The notes beneath the pieces are model-generated. The model did no database searches. It saw only the letters and a list, made by a program, of their open reading frames with translations, and was not told the origin of the DNA. From NCBI RefSeq assembly GCF_030125375.1, contig NZ_JASJUU010000007.1:327941-391940 (forward strand): 64,000 nt of DNA, in the 5' to 3' direction. Positions 16,539-25,349 of this stretch are shown in pieces. Source of the DNA: Pseudoalteromonas umbrosa. Its GTDB lineage: Bacteria; Pseudomonadota; Gammaproteobacteria; Enterobacterales; Alteromonadaceae. Each line of letters begins with the position of its first letter. Within the stretch, counting starts at the first letter, position 1. Position numbers and translations under genes: made by a program.

Positions 16539-19124
16539 TTACTCCTCTGCACAAAAATACAGAGTGACGGGCTCTGAATAATTAGGAACATCGTCATAAC
16601 TGAACACCGCATAATATTTACTGAGCTTTGCATTACCAAAATTATCTAATGTATATGCGTCTTTTCCGCCATACAACTTAACGCCATCAAACGGAGAACG
16701 TGGTGGATGAAATCGATTGCGTACTACAAAACAACCGACAAAATCGTCATCCTCAGGATTCTCCCACATTAACTTCACCACTCCCCCTTCTGTCTGAGCA
16801 GATAGATTTCGCGGTGCAGACACGGCCTGTTTGCGTCGCGAGATATAGTTGATTTTAAGCTGAGCAGGGTGTTGATCCTGACATGCAGTCCAATTAACTA
16901 AAGCATTGGTTGCTTGTGATTCTGAGGTTGCACGAATGATAAAGTAAAAGGGCGTATGTGCCTGATGCAGGCGCTCTAAAGCCTGTAAACTATAACTATC
17001 AAATATAAAGTGATGCTCAGCACGCTCACGCAACTGCTCATTACTCACTTCATAGCCGATATACTCTATTTTTTGACGCTGCTTAACCGCTTGGAAATCT
17101 ACATCTTGCAGCTCTACAAGCTCAATCGTAAAGCGAACATCCTTGGCACTGGCAATACTGTTACAACTGCGCAGTGTCAAACATGCTTGAGTAAACACTG
17201 TTTTTTCGACAGGCAAATCGGCGTTTAAAGCAAACGCCATTTGCCCATAAACAATTTCTCCTTGCTCATCAAAACCAGAGGCAAGCCTATCCGCGACAAC
17301 CGCATCTTTGTAAATCGTATTACAGCGAGTTGGTGCCAAAGTTAGCTGCTGCTCAGGGACCTGATAAACCAATTCCAAATTGGGACGGTAATGTAAGCCA
17401 CTGCCAAAAGGACCGTAACCAATGTCAAATTGCATCACCTGAGAGTCATTGCCGATGGGCAGTGTTTTAGGACCTTGCAAGCGCAGCAATAAACTCTTTT
17501 GTGTAATCAACGAATTTAGTAAAGTGCGCTCTACCCCATTGAGCTGCCACTTCATCCAAATCCCTTGCGTCATCTTATCTGATTCAAAGGTCTGCCCTAA
17601 TGTGTGCAGAGGCCTAGCTTCACTGACAGCTTGATAATCATAGATATCTACAATCTCATTTGGGTCAATAATGGACACTGACCACTCACCATATTGCTCA
17701 ATTTTAGCCGCTACACGGTTCATTGGGTAAAGCGAAAATTCAGCGCGTTCAATATTAGCGCCAACAGGTAGAGTGCTTAAATCAAACTGCACCACGCCAA
17801 GGCTCACCCCCCGTTTCTTATCAACCCCAATAAACATCGAGTTATAACCAAAGTGCTCTTTGTTTTTAGACAAATAATTCTCGCTCAAATACCCTACATA
17901 CTCTTTCGCGGGGAATAGTGTCCGCGCACTTTGATGTCGCGCTAAATGCGTTTTTAGCCTGAGCTCAGGGCTAAATGGTGATTTAATTTTAGTGACTTTA
18001 TCTACAGCGCGAATATTATAAAAATAGCTCTGTCCACTGCGCAGCTGTGAGTCTCTAAACGATAAAGACTTGGTAATGGCGATTAGACTTTCTTCACCAC
18101 AAGGACTTTTGTTACTTTCACTGCGATATAGCTCAAAGTAAATATCATCTCTATTGTCGTATTGCCACTCAAGCTCCACGCCCTCGTGATCGACGCCCTT
18201 AATCGTAAAATCGGCTACACGTTGAGGAGCAAGGGGCGAGTAATTTATCGCTTCATTCAAAGCATGTACAATCGCGGGAATATTTTCCGCAACGCTTTCT
18301 GACATATTCTTCATATAATCCGGAATATTCCTTGTCCCCACCTCAACCACAGTGGCAATGATCCCCTTGCGGTAATAATATTCACGACCACTGCCATGAA
18401 TTAGCTGAGCTGGCGGTTTACCGCGATGGATCCCATATTGCCTGCCAGTGACTTTTTTGATCTCATGATTCATGTTGGCGCACAAAATATTGAGATCAGC
18501 CCCTTCGATCTCTACTTCATGGTTAAATTTATGCGCAGGGAAAAACACATTCCCCTGTGAGTGATAATCTAGTGCGATGCGAATATTGTCATGTTGTTCA
18601 ACAAAATCCCGGATCGCACAAGTTTCAGGCTCTGAAAAAGCGTGTGGCCCGCCGTAGGTGTTTGAGCCAGTATTTTGATTACGCATAAATTTGGCATCAA
18701 AATTACGATTCAAGTCCACACCATAAGTACCATCGCCATTATTGCGACGGTTTTTTCGCCAAAATGAAAAGTGATTTCGTGAATACTCAAAGCCATCTGG
18801 ATTTAAGCAAGGCACCATATACAAGGTATTACGGGTCAGCGCTGTTTGCAGCTTTGGATTAAAGCGATAATTTTCAGTAATATAATGAATAAATTTAAGT
18901 GCCAATTCATTTCCTATCCACTCTCTGGCATGAATAGAGCCTGTATACAACAAAGCAGGCTTATCATCCGCATAGGTCACATCTAAAGACACTGTCACCA
19001 ACATGATCGGTCGTCCCTCCCATGTTTTGCCAATGCTTTGAAGGCGAATTAAATGTGGGTGTTCACTCATTGCATTTTGCAAGGCGTCGATGGTGTCTTG
19101 ATAGGAAGCATATTGAATTTTCAT
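16539..19124 (-). CDS. M14 zinc carboxypeptidase with Fn3/DNRLRE-type beta modules
   Basis: An 861-residue protein whose first ~295 residues are a complete carboxypeptidase-A-type domain. Zinc ligands are H65, E68 (SIHAREW) and H188 (DYHSQG), the carboxylate-binding pair is N139-R140 (DLNRNF) and the catalytic Glu is E261 (VVEVGT). It should cleave C-terminal residues from peptides. Then come a fibronectin-III-like stretch (about 300-395), one or two DNRLRE-like beta-sandwich regions (about 400-765) and a final Fn3-like domain (770-861). There is no N-terminal signal peptide, which is odd for such modules. It lies 74 nt downstream of two ATP-grasp ligase genes, with an intrinsic terminator in between. 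The start ATG opens directly into the M14 fold. Confidence 0.88.
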   Translation of the reverse strand: MKIQYASYQDTIDALQNAMSEHPHLIRLQSIGKTWEGRPIMLVTVSLDVTYADDKPALLYTGSIHAREWIGNELALKFIHYITENYRFNPKLQTALTRNTLYMVPCLNPDGFEYSRNHFSFWRKNRRNNGDGTYGVDLNRNFDAKFMRNQNTGSNTYGGPHAFSEPETCAIRDFVEQHDNIRIALDYHSQGNVFFPAHKFNHEVEIEGADLNILCANMNHEIKKVTGRQYGIHRGKPPAQLIHGSGREYYYRKGIIATVVEVGTRNIPDYMKNMSESVAENIPAIVHALNEAINYSPLAPQRVADFTIKGVDHEGVELEWQYDNRDDIYFELYRSESNKSPCGEESLIAITKSLSFRDSQLRSGQSYFYNIRAVDKVTKIKSPFSPELRLKTHLARHQSARTLFPAKEYVGYLSENYLSKNKEHFGYNSMFIGVDKKRGVSLGVVQFDLSTLPVGANIERAEFSLYPMNRVAAKIEQYGEWSVSIIDPNEIVDIYDYQAVSEARPLHTLGQTFESDKMTQGIWMKWQLNGVERTLLNSLITQKSLLLRLQGPKTLPIGNDSQVMQFDIGYGPFGSGLHYRPNLELVYQVPEQQLTLAPTRCNTIYKDAVVADRLASGFDEQGEIVYGQMAFALNADLPVEKTVFTQACLTLRSCNSIASAKDVRFTIELVELQDVDFQAVKQRQKIEYIGYEVSNEQLRERAEHHFIFDSYSLQALERLHQAHTPFYFIIRATSESQATNALVNWTACQDQHPAQLKINYISRRKQAVSAPRNLSAQTEGGVVKLMWENPEDDDFVGCFVVRNRFHPPRSPFDGVKLYGGKDAYTLDNFGNAKLSKYYAVFSYDDVPNYSEPVTLYFCAEE

Positions 19125-19148
19125 AGCACAGATTTACTCTTAGGGCGG

Positions 19149-19174
19149 AAAAAGACGGCGGCAAAGCCCCCGTC
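19149..19174 (-). terminator. Intrinsic terminator/attenuator between ATP-grasp and M14 genes
   Basis: On the minus strand GACGGGGGC, a 3-nt loop and GCCGCCGTC (19174-19154, one mismatch) are followed by five T (19153-19149). The T-run ends only 24 nt before the M14 start codon, leaving no room for a normal promoter behind it, so M14 is probably expressed by read-through. Confidence 0.8.
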
Positions 19175-19198
19175 ACTAGAAGGATCTCTTTGGTTCAA

Positions 19199-20578
19199 TT
19201 AGATTTGGCCTGCATGGTTTTGCCAATGCTCGACTATCTTCTCTAATTTTTTATCTTTGAGGTTTTTCACCACACACAGCTTTTGAGGGTCAGTATTGAG
19301 CGCTTCAACGACACCATGTGCACCAAAAGTCGTCATAATGTCATCAACCATCTTTTCACCCACACCTCGCACCTGACTCAACAGTGCCCTCACTTGGGCT
19401 TCATCAAACTGGGGCGCATCATAGTTATTGAGATCTTCGGCTAACTCATCACTGGCAGGAATTGGCTGCATGGCTTTGGCGGCAACAGTTTGAGCGCCAA
19501 GCACAAAGTTATCTTGCAGATTCCAAATTTCACTTGGCCACTCTTCTCCAATCTTGAAATTTGTATCTAAAATAGGAAACGCTTGTTCATCAAATTGCTG
19601 GAATACTTCTGCACAATCTTGGCTTGGCGTGTACTGAGAAAAACCGATATGACGCATGGTACGCAATAGTCGAGAGTCTATTTTGCCAAGCTCTTCCCAG
19701 TTATATAAAGGAATATTTGGCTTTCTGAAATAACCACTAGAGAGTAGCCACATCAAGTATTGACCGATCCAATCTCGGATGTAAGGAAATGCTGCGAAGG
19801 CCGTTGCACATTCTAAAATGCGCAATTTGCCATCTTTACCCAATGCTATATCACATGCCCAATATTCCGCATTGGCCGCTTTAGATGCGGCAGTTGCCAG
19901 CTTCAATACTGATTTGGGCACAGCTTGATAGTCCATACTCCCGCCTTGGCTGGTATTGGTTAACCATTCACCTTCGGGGGGCCTGCGCCAAAACGCACAT
20001 ACCGGTTTATGACCAATCAACATTACGCGAATATCCGCCTCCATAGGCACAAAGTCTTGAATGTAGAGTGGGTAATACTTTTTCTCACTCAGCAGAGCCT
20101 GTGCCTCCTCAGCACTATCTACTTTATGAACAAAATATCCACCATAATTCGACGGACCATAAGAGCGCTTAATAATTTTCGGATACTGTGCTTTTGCCAA
20201 ATATTGCTGTGCTCTTTCGGGAATGTAGAATATTTCTGTATGTGGCGCAGGCAGCTTATATTTACGACAAAAGTGGGTGACGTTTTCTTTAGATTTATTC
20301 GAAAACTGGCTATCCAGTGAAGGTAAAAACCTAACCTCAGGTAAAGCACGCGCAATCTCTCTAAATGTTTCATAGGCCGTTGCCGGAATATTACCGATCA
20401 ATACCTCAATTTTTTTACGCTTCACTTCGGCGATAAAGCGTGCCTTATCGTTACCCCAGTGATAAACCACAGTTTCAATTTTATCGGGCCAGCCTTTAAA
20501 ATTAGACTTATCAAAAAAGCGCAGTACATAGTCCAAATAGAGCAAGCCAATTTTGGGTAATTGTGTTTTGTTTTGCAT
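19199..20578 (-). CDS. RimK-like ATP-grasp ligase with C-terminal helix-hairpin-helix domain
   Basis: A 459-residue protein. Residues ~1-85 are an N-terminal preATP-grasp fold, and ~90-290 the ATP-grasp domain with KIIKRSYGPSNYGG (ATP-binding Lys and loop), DIRVMLIG, the S-Q-G-G-S stretch and the metal-binding RILECAT. Such enzymes form amide bonds by acyl-phosphate chemistry, joining an amino acid to a carboxylate. The last ~65 residues read as a double helix-hairpin-helix (VRGVGEKMVDDIM, then VKNLKDKKLEKI), normally a DNA-binding unit and unusual here. I chose ATG 20578, 4 nt after the preceding stop, with AAGGTGG upstream; a longer frame to 20635 would overlap the upstream gene. It is the second gene of the ligase operon. 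Confidence 0.85.
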   Translation of the reverse strand: MQNKTQLPKIGLLYLDYVLRFFDKSNFKGWPDKIETVVYHWGNDKARFIAEVKRKKIEVLIGNIPATAYETFREIARALPEVRFLPSLDSQFSNKSKENVTHFCRKYKLPAPHTEIFYIPERAQQYLAKAQYPKIIKRSYGPSNYGGYFVHKVDSAEEAQALLSEKKYYPLYIQDFVPMEADIRVMLIGHKPVCAFWRRPPEGEWLTNTSQGGSMDYQAVPKSVLKLATAASKAANAEYWACDIALGKDGKLRILECATAFAAFPYIRDWIGQYLMWLLSSGYFRKPNIPLYNWEELGKIDSRLLRTMRHIGFSQYTPSQDCAEVFQQFDEQAFPILDTNFKIGEEWPSEIWNLQDNFVLGAQTVAAKAMQPIPASDELAEDLNNYDAPQFDEAQVRALLSQVRGVGEKMVDDIMTTFGAHGVVEALNTDPQKLCVVKNLKDKKLEKIVEHWQNHAGQI

Positions 20579-20582
20579 GAGA

Positions 20583-21530
20583 TTAGGCCACCTTGGCAGA
20601 TTGAAATGAAGTTTTATTAAGCACTGTTTTTTCAATCAAACCCACCATAGCTTGGATTTTAGCTTGATTAAATGTCAGTCCTAGCTGCTCTTGCTCTGGG
20701 GTTGCAAAAGCAGGAATTGTATTGACCTCTAACACTACGTACTGTTCTTTTTCTCGATCATAAATGAGATCAACCCCCGCGATCTCAAGCCCCAACGCTT
20801 TGGTTGCTTTTAATGCCAGTTCCACCACCTCATCATTCGCTTCACGCACAAATACACTGCCACCACTGGTGACATTGGTTTTCCAATCATCTTTAGGGGC
20901 TTTTCTGCCATAACAACCTACAAACTGACCATCAACAATATCGACGCGATAATCTGTATTGTCGTAATTAATGAAGCGCTCCACATAGAAATAGCGTAAA
21001 TCTGTACGACTCAAAAATGGCATGATCATATCCAATGCCTGCTCACCTTCAATTTTTACAATACCGACGCCGCCCCATCCATCAGTGGGTTTATATACAA
21101 GCTTGCCGCCAAAATCGTGTAGCGCAGCACGTAAGCCGTCCATATCATTTTTGTGGCATAAACGGTAATCAGGCGTATATATCCCATGACTATTGAGCAA
21201 GTGGGAGGTGCGAAACTTATCTTCAGCCAGTGCAAAAGCTCGATAGTTATTCAACGTTGGAATTGTTTCATTGAGCGTTTCGTATAAATAAAGCTGATAT
21301 TGTGTTTGCTGCCCTGCGTTGTAACTTAAAAAAGCATCTAATTGCTCCATTGCCACACCGTTACACTCAATCCCACCATCTCGCGCTCTGGCATCACGCA
21401 GATTTAGACCTGTACTAGCTAAGATCCCACGCTCGGCTAATGCGTGAACCAACTGTTGTTCAATTTCTTTTCCCCCGCCATTTTCGTACATCCAAATCCC
21501 GACATGCGGCGCCCGCGATACGGCTGTCAT
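20583..21530 (-). CDS. RimK-like ATP-grasp ligase
   Basis: A 315-residue ATP-grasp enzyme, first gene of the operon. Landmarks in order: a central segment NNYRAFALAEDKFRTSHLL, the ATP loop KLVYKPTDGWGGVGIVKI, DYRVDIVDGQFVGCYGRK, the NVTSGGS loop, and the Mg-binding end VVLEVNTIPAF with its Glu and Asn. All key residues of the RimK/D-Ala-D-Ala-ligase superfamily are present. The likely reaction is ATP-dependent amide bond formation between an amino acid and a carboxylate acceptor; the substrate is unknown. AGGAGA lies 7 nt before ATG. The next gene, a second and different ATP-grasp, starts 4 nt after its stop, so the two may act as a pair or on successive steps. Confidence 0.88.
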   Translation of the reverse strand: MTAVSRAPHVGIWMYENGGGKEIEQQLVHALAERGILASTGLNLRDARARDGGIECNGVAMEQLDAFLSYNAGQQTQYQLYLYETLNETIPTLNNYRAFALAEDKFRTSHLLNSHGIYTPDYRLCHKNDMDGLRAALHDFGGKLVYKPTDGWGGVGIVKIEGEQALDMIMPFLSRTDLRYFYVERFINYDNTDYRVDIVDGQFVGCYGRKAPKDDWKTNVTSGGSVFVREANDEVVELALKATKALGLEIAGVDLIYDREKEQYVVLEVNTIPAFATPEQEQLGLTFNQAKIQAMVGLIEKTVLNKTSFQSAKVA

Positions 21531-21709
21531 AAAGTATCTCCTTGGTTTAAAAATAGGTGCATAAACAGAGCCTTGTCTTACTAGTTAAGACCATCTGTAT
21601 GACAAATTTTTGATCCTTTTACTGAACTGAAAACTGTTCATAAAAGCTTCACCGAACTGCAACCGAAAAACGCCACGATGAGCCAAACCTTCACAGGGAG
21701 AAGATTAGG

Positions 21710-22837
21710 ATGAATCTGGACTATGCAGAATTAGCGGACTTAATTCGCTGTAACTCGCACAGTAAAAATAAACTTGGTGTGGATAAACACGGTGAGCAAA
21801 TGATTGCGCTGATAGAGCCTCTGGGCTTTTCACTCACTCGCTACCAACGAGAGCACATTGGCGATCACTTGCTGTTTCGCTCACCTCGGAACTCAGGTAA
21901 ACGCATATTATTACTAGGCCACCTCGATACGGTTTTCCCCAAAGACACCTTTACCGAGTTTTCAGAAGACGAATATTACGTCTATGGCCCGGGTGTCTGT
22001 GACATGAAAGGTGGAAATTGGGTTGCCTTAAATGCGCTTAGACAACTCAAGCAGCAATATGGTCAACTCGCAAATATCGATTGGCTACTGGTGAGCGATG
22101 AAGAAATTGGCAGCGATGATAGCCAGTCATTGACCACAAAAATTGCCAAGCAATATGATGCGTGTTTCGTCTTTGAAGCTGCAGGGAAAGAGCATGAACT
22201 TGTTGTCGCACGAAAAGGCATCGCGACCTACCATATCACCGTGACAGGTAAACCGGCCCATGCTGGTAATCACTATAGAGACGGTATTGACGCCAACTTT
22301 GCCATGGCCAATATGTTATTAGAGATGAGCTCACTTACTGACCTTAAAGCCGGCAGTACAGTTAACGTAGGCAAAGTACAGGGCGGTATAGGTGCCAATA
22401 CCATATCGGGCAAAGCGACGATGCAAGTTGAAGCACGTTTTACCAATCATGCCGAACAACAAAGACTGCTAGAAGGCATTGAAAATATTTGTATGGCCAT
22501 AGAGATCACTGGCGTAGAAGTGGATATACAAGGCGGCTTACAACGCGGTGTGATGGCACCGACCCAAGCGCAACAAGCGCTACTGGAGGAAATTAACGAC
22601 ATTTTAGGAGAAGCTCAACCGATCGAGCATCGTGGCGGCGTCTCTGATGCTAATACAGCTTCAGCTACAGGAACGCCAACATTAGATGGCTTTGGCCCCT
22701 ATGGGGATGGCGACCATACGCGAAACGAACGTGCGCTCAAATCAAGTTTTGAGCTGCGTATCGAGCAGGTAACCGCCATATTATCGGAACTATGCTACAG
22801 GGCAAGCATCGCGGCACCTGCTGCACATCAAGCATAG
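21710..22837 (+). CDS. M20 peptidase, carboxypeptidase-G2-like
   Basis: A 375-residue dinuclear zinc amidohydrolase. Metal ligands and catalytic acids are readable in order: GHLDTVFP (His and general-base Asp), GPGVCDMKGG (bridging Asp), VSDEEIGS (catalytic Glu pair) and the late GDGDHTRNE (His). VARKGIATYHITVTGKPAHAG marks the dimerisation domain, and VFEAAGKEHELV is typical of the glutamate carboxypeptidase (CPG2) branch rather than DapE. It should remove C-terminal or N-acyl amino acids, possibly glutamate. It is divergent from the two ATP-grasp genes across a 179-bp shared intergenic region and stops 8 nt before the convergent mutM gene. Confidence 0.88.
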   Translation: MNLDYAELADLIRCNSHSKNKLGVDKHGEQMIALIEPLGFSLTRYQREHIGDHLLFRSPRNSGKRILLLGHLDTVFPKDTFTEFSEDEYYVYGPGVCDMKGGNWVALNALRQLKQQYGQLANIDWLLVSDEEIGSDDSQSLTTKIAKQYDACFVFEAAGKEHELVVARKGIATYHITVTGKPAHAGNHYRDGIDANFAMANMLLEMSSLTDLKAGSTVNVGKVQGGIGANTISGKATMQVEARFTNHAEQQRLLEGIENICMAIEITGVEVDIQGGLQRGVMAPTQAQQALLEEINDILGEAQPIEHRGGVSDANTASATGTPTLDGFGPYGDGDHTRNERALKSSFELRIEQVTAILSELCYRASIAAPAAHQA

Positions 22838-22844
22838 CCTATTG

Positions 22845-23654
22845 TCAGCGCTGGCACTTAGTACAATAGACTGTGCTGCGCTGACCTAACCTGATCTCTT
22901 GTAAAATGGTCTCGCATTGCACGCAAGGCTCGCCTTTACGGCCATAGACCAGTAACTCTTGTGCAAAATAACCCGGCTTACCGTCACTTTGGGCAAAATC
23001 TTTTAATGTTGTGCCCCCTTGCTCAATTGCAGCGGCCAGCGTTTCTTTAATAATTGGCGTCAGCTTTTGATATCGTGCCAAAGAAATTTTACCGGCTTCA
23101 CGTTTTGGGTGGATCCCCGCTTTAAACAAAGATTCATTGGCGTAAATATTGCCGACCCCAACCACCACATGGTTATCCATAATAAACTGCTTCACCGCGA
23201 CTTTTTTACCACGACTGGCTTGGTATAAATGGTTAGCATCAAAAAGGTCGGTTAAAGGCTCCGGGCCTAATTTAGCAAAGCAACTGTGCTGCTGATCCGG
23301 TTCCTGCCATAAAAATGCACCAAACCGACGCGGATCATTGAGTCGCAACGCAAGCCCATTATCAAAAAGTAGCTCAACATGATCATGTTTTTTTAAGGGC
23401 TCGTTTTTTTCAACAACACGTAAGTTGCCTGACATGCCCAAATGCAAAATGCCGGTCCCAGCCTCACTTTCTAATAATAAATACTTGGCTCTGCGCTTAA
23501 CTGCCAAAATGGCAGTGCGCTCCAGCTGGGCAACTTCTTCAGGCACAGGCCAACGCAAGCGACCGTTGTGAATACGAACCTCTTCAACCGTTCGCCCCTT
23601 GATATGAGGCTCAATACCTAAACGACTAACTTCAACTTCTGGTAATTCTGGCAT
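22845..23654 (-). CDS. mutM: MutM (Fpg), formamidopyrimidine-DNA glycosylase
   Basis: A base-excision repair enzyme removing 8-oxoguanine and formamidopyrimidines, with AP-lyase activity. After Met, the N terminus P-E-L-P-E-V-E carries the catalytic Pro and Glu. Then follow RLNDPRRFGAF, the H2TH region with VGVGNIYANE, and the C-terminal zinc finger CVQC...CTKC. The 269-residue length is standard. It shares an operon with the small gene that ends 2 nt upstream of its start. In enteric bacteria mutM follows rpmG directly; here rpmG is about 5.7 kb away. Confidence 0.97.
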   Translation of the reverse strand: MPELPEVEVSRLGIEPHIKGRTVEEVRIHNGRLRWPVPEEVAQLERTAILAVKRRAKYLLLESEAGTGILHLGMSGNLRVVEKNEPLKKHDHVELLFDNGLALRLNDPRRFGAFLWQEPDQQHSCFAKLGPEPLTDLFDANHLYQASRGKKVAVKQFIMDNHVVVGVGNIYANESLFKAGIHPKREAGKISLARYQKLTPIIKETLAAAIEQGGTTLKDFAQSDGKPGYFAQELLVYGRKGEPCVQCETILQEIRLGQRSTVYCTKCQR

Positions 23655-23656
23655 AA

Positions 23657-24148
23657 CTAAATTTCTATTGGTTTAAATAATTGTTTGGCAGTATCTGCAC
23701 TGAGCTCTAGCCACTGCTGCTGGCGTTTAGCAAACAGAAAGTAGACTTCTTGCGTTCGATATAACTGATAACTCAGCGGCAACTCCTCCCCCGCTAACCA
23801 AAAAGTCACCACTGAAATAGCAGAGTCTGGATTAAACTGCTGTGGTGCGACCGTTTGTAATTCAAGGCTTTGCCACTGCTGAACTATGTGCACAAGATCC
23901 TGCTCAGTGTACTCGTCTTGCGCGGGTTCAATCAGTTTATTATCAATACGCCACGTTGTGCCAATACGCTCAATTTTAACCCCGGGGTAAGCCATAGCCA
24001 ATACAAAGCTTTGTTCAGGCAAGACCATAACTCGTTCAAATTCAGCTTGTTGCGGATTGAGTTTATGATGAAGCCCATTGAGAAAAAAGATCATGATCAA
24101 CATGGAAAAAATCACCACATTATTCCAAGCTTTGCGACTTAACCCCAT
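23657..24148 (-). CDS. Single-TM protein of unknown function upstream of mutM
   Basis: A 163-residue protein with one hydrophobic segment at residues 10-25, probably a membrane anchor with the rest periplasmic. I do not recognise a domain. It ends 2 nt before the mutM start codon, so the two genes are very likely co-transcribed, though no functional link is evident. Start ATG at 24148. Confidence 0.75.
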   Translation of the reverse strand: MGLSRKAWNNVVIFSMLIMIFFLNGLHHKLNPQQAEFERVMVLPEQSFVLAMAYPGVKIERIGTTWRIDNKLIEPAQDEYTEQDLVHIVQQWQSLELQTVAPQQFNPDSAISVVTFWLAGEELPLSYQLYRTQEVYFLFAKRQQQWLELSADTAKQLFKPIEI

Positions 24149-24355
24149 ATTGGCCCCATAGATACTTACAAGAAGATTAATTAGATCATAGTACTATACA
24201 TTGCTAAGAAGCCGAGCTGTACTTTAATTCATTGGCCTATTTTAATTTCACAATCGCAGCTTAGACTATTTTCTAGGTCCAAAACCAGTCTGACACTGTA
24301 TTAATGTGATTAATTTTTGCTAAAATAAGCGACAAAATTTTTTAGGAGTCCGTCA

Positions 24356-25276
24356 ATGGCAATGTATGTAGTGGGTCATAAAATCCCTGATTCTGATTCA
24401 ATTTGTGGTGCAATTGCACTGTCTTACCTTAAAAACCAAATTGGTGAAGAAGCAATTCCTACTCGTTTAGGTGATGTATCACCAGAAACACAGTTTATTT
24501 TAGATCGCTTTGGCTTCGAAGCCCCAGAGCTTAAATTAAGCTATGCAGGTGAAGAAGTGTATATCGTTGATCATACTGAAAAAACACAAGCACCTGATGA
24601 CATTGACGAAGCAACCGTTGTCGGTGTTGTTGATCACCATAAACTAGGTGATTTAACCACTTCAACGCCACTTGAGTGTTGGATCCGTCCAGTTGGTTGT
24701 AGTAACACCATCATCAAGATGATGTATGACTTTTACGGTGTTGAAATTCCTAAGGACATCGCAGGCCTGATGTTAGGCGCAATTTTATCTGATACGGTTA
24801 TTTTCAAATCACCGACATGTACAACAGCAGATATCAAATGTGTTGAAGTATTAGCAGAGATTGCTGGTATTGAAGATTTCAAAGCGTTTGGCATGGAAAT
24901 GTTCAAAGTAAAATCAGCGGTTGAAGGCACGCCGGCTCGCGATCTTGTAATGCGTGACTTTAAAGACTTTAACATGAACGGTAACCTAGTTGGTATCGGT
25001 CAGCTAGAAGTCATCGACCTGTCTGTATTTGACGAAATCAAAGCAGACCTAGAAGCAGATATCGCAAAATTAAAAGAAGAAGGCGGTCGTCATTCAGTAC
25101 TACTGCTTCTTACTGATATCATGAAAGAAGGCTCGCAAATGCTGATTGCATCAAACGATGAAGGCATTATCGAAAAAGCCTATGGTCAAGCGCCTGAGCA
25201 AAGCCGCGTTTGGCTTGATGGTGTACTAAGCCGTAAAAAGCAAGTAGTACCACCACTTCAGGATGCATTTGCTTAA
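24356..25276 (+). CDS. ppaC: Manganese-dependent inorganic pyrophosphatase (family II, DHH)
   Basis: Hydrolyses pyrophosphate to phosphate, driving biosynthetic reactions. The DHH phosphoesterase motifs are evident: VGHKIPDSDSICGA (His and Asp metal ligands), YIVDHTE, and the family-defining GVVDHHKLGD. The DHHA2 domain follows with SRKKQVVPPL near the end. Length 306 residues is typical of family II. AGGAG sits 8 nt before ATG. It is monocistronic with a strong terminator behind it. Family II enzymes occur in Alteromonadales and Vibrio. Confidence 0.95.
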   Translation: MAMYVVGHKIPDSDSICGAIALSYLKNQIGEEAIPTRLGDVSPETQFILDRFGFEAPELKLSYAGEEVYIVDHTEKTQAPDDIDEATVVGVVDHHKLGDLTTSTPLECWIRPVGCSNTIIKMMYDFYGVEIPKDIAGLMLGAILSDTVIFKSPTCTTADIKCVEVLAEIAGIEDFKAFGMEMFKVKSAVEGTPARDLVMRDFKDFNMNGNLVGIGQLEVIDLSVFDEIKADLEADIAKLKEEGGRHSVLLLLTDIMKEGSQMLIASNDEGIIEKAYGQAPEQSRVWLDGVLSRKKQVVPPLQDAFA

Positions 25277-25291
25277 TCGCAGATTTGTAAT

Positions 25292-25322
25292 AAAAAACCG
25301 AAGCTTATGCTTCGGTTTTTTT
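25292..25322 (+). terminator. Rho-independent terminator of ppaC
   Basis: AAAAAACCGAAGC / GCTTCGGTTTTTT (25292-25304 and 25309-25321) with a 4-nt loop and a T-run. The A-run on the other arm makes it usable from both sides, also for the convergent lipoprotein gene. Confidence 0.93.
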
Positions 25323-25349
25323 ATATCCATCATGCCCACGCATTGATAA

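Noticed and set aside
21710..22837. DapE (succinyl-diaminopimelate desuccinylase) as identity of the M20 peptidase
   Set aside because: VARKGIATYHI and EAAGKEHELV fit the carboxypeptidase G2 branch better; the neighbours are ATP-grasp ligases, not lysine genes.
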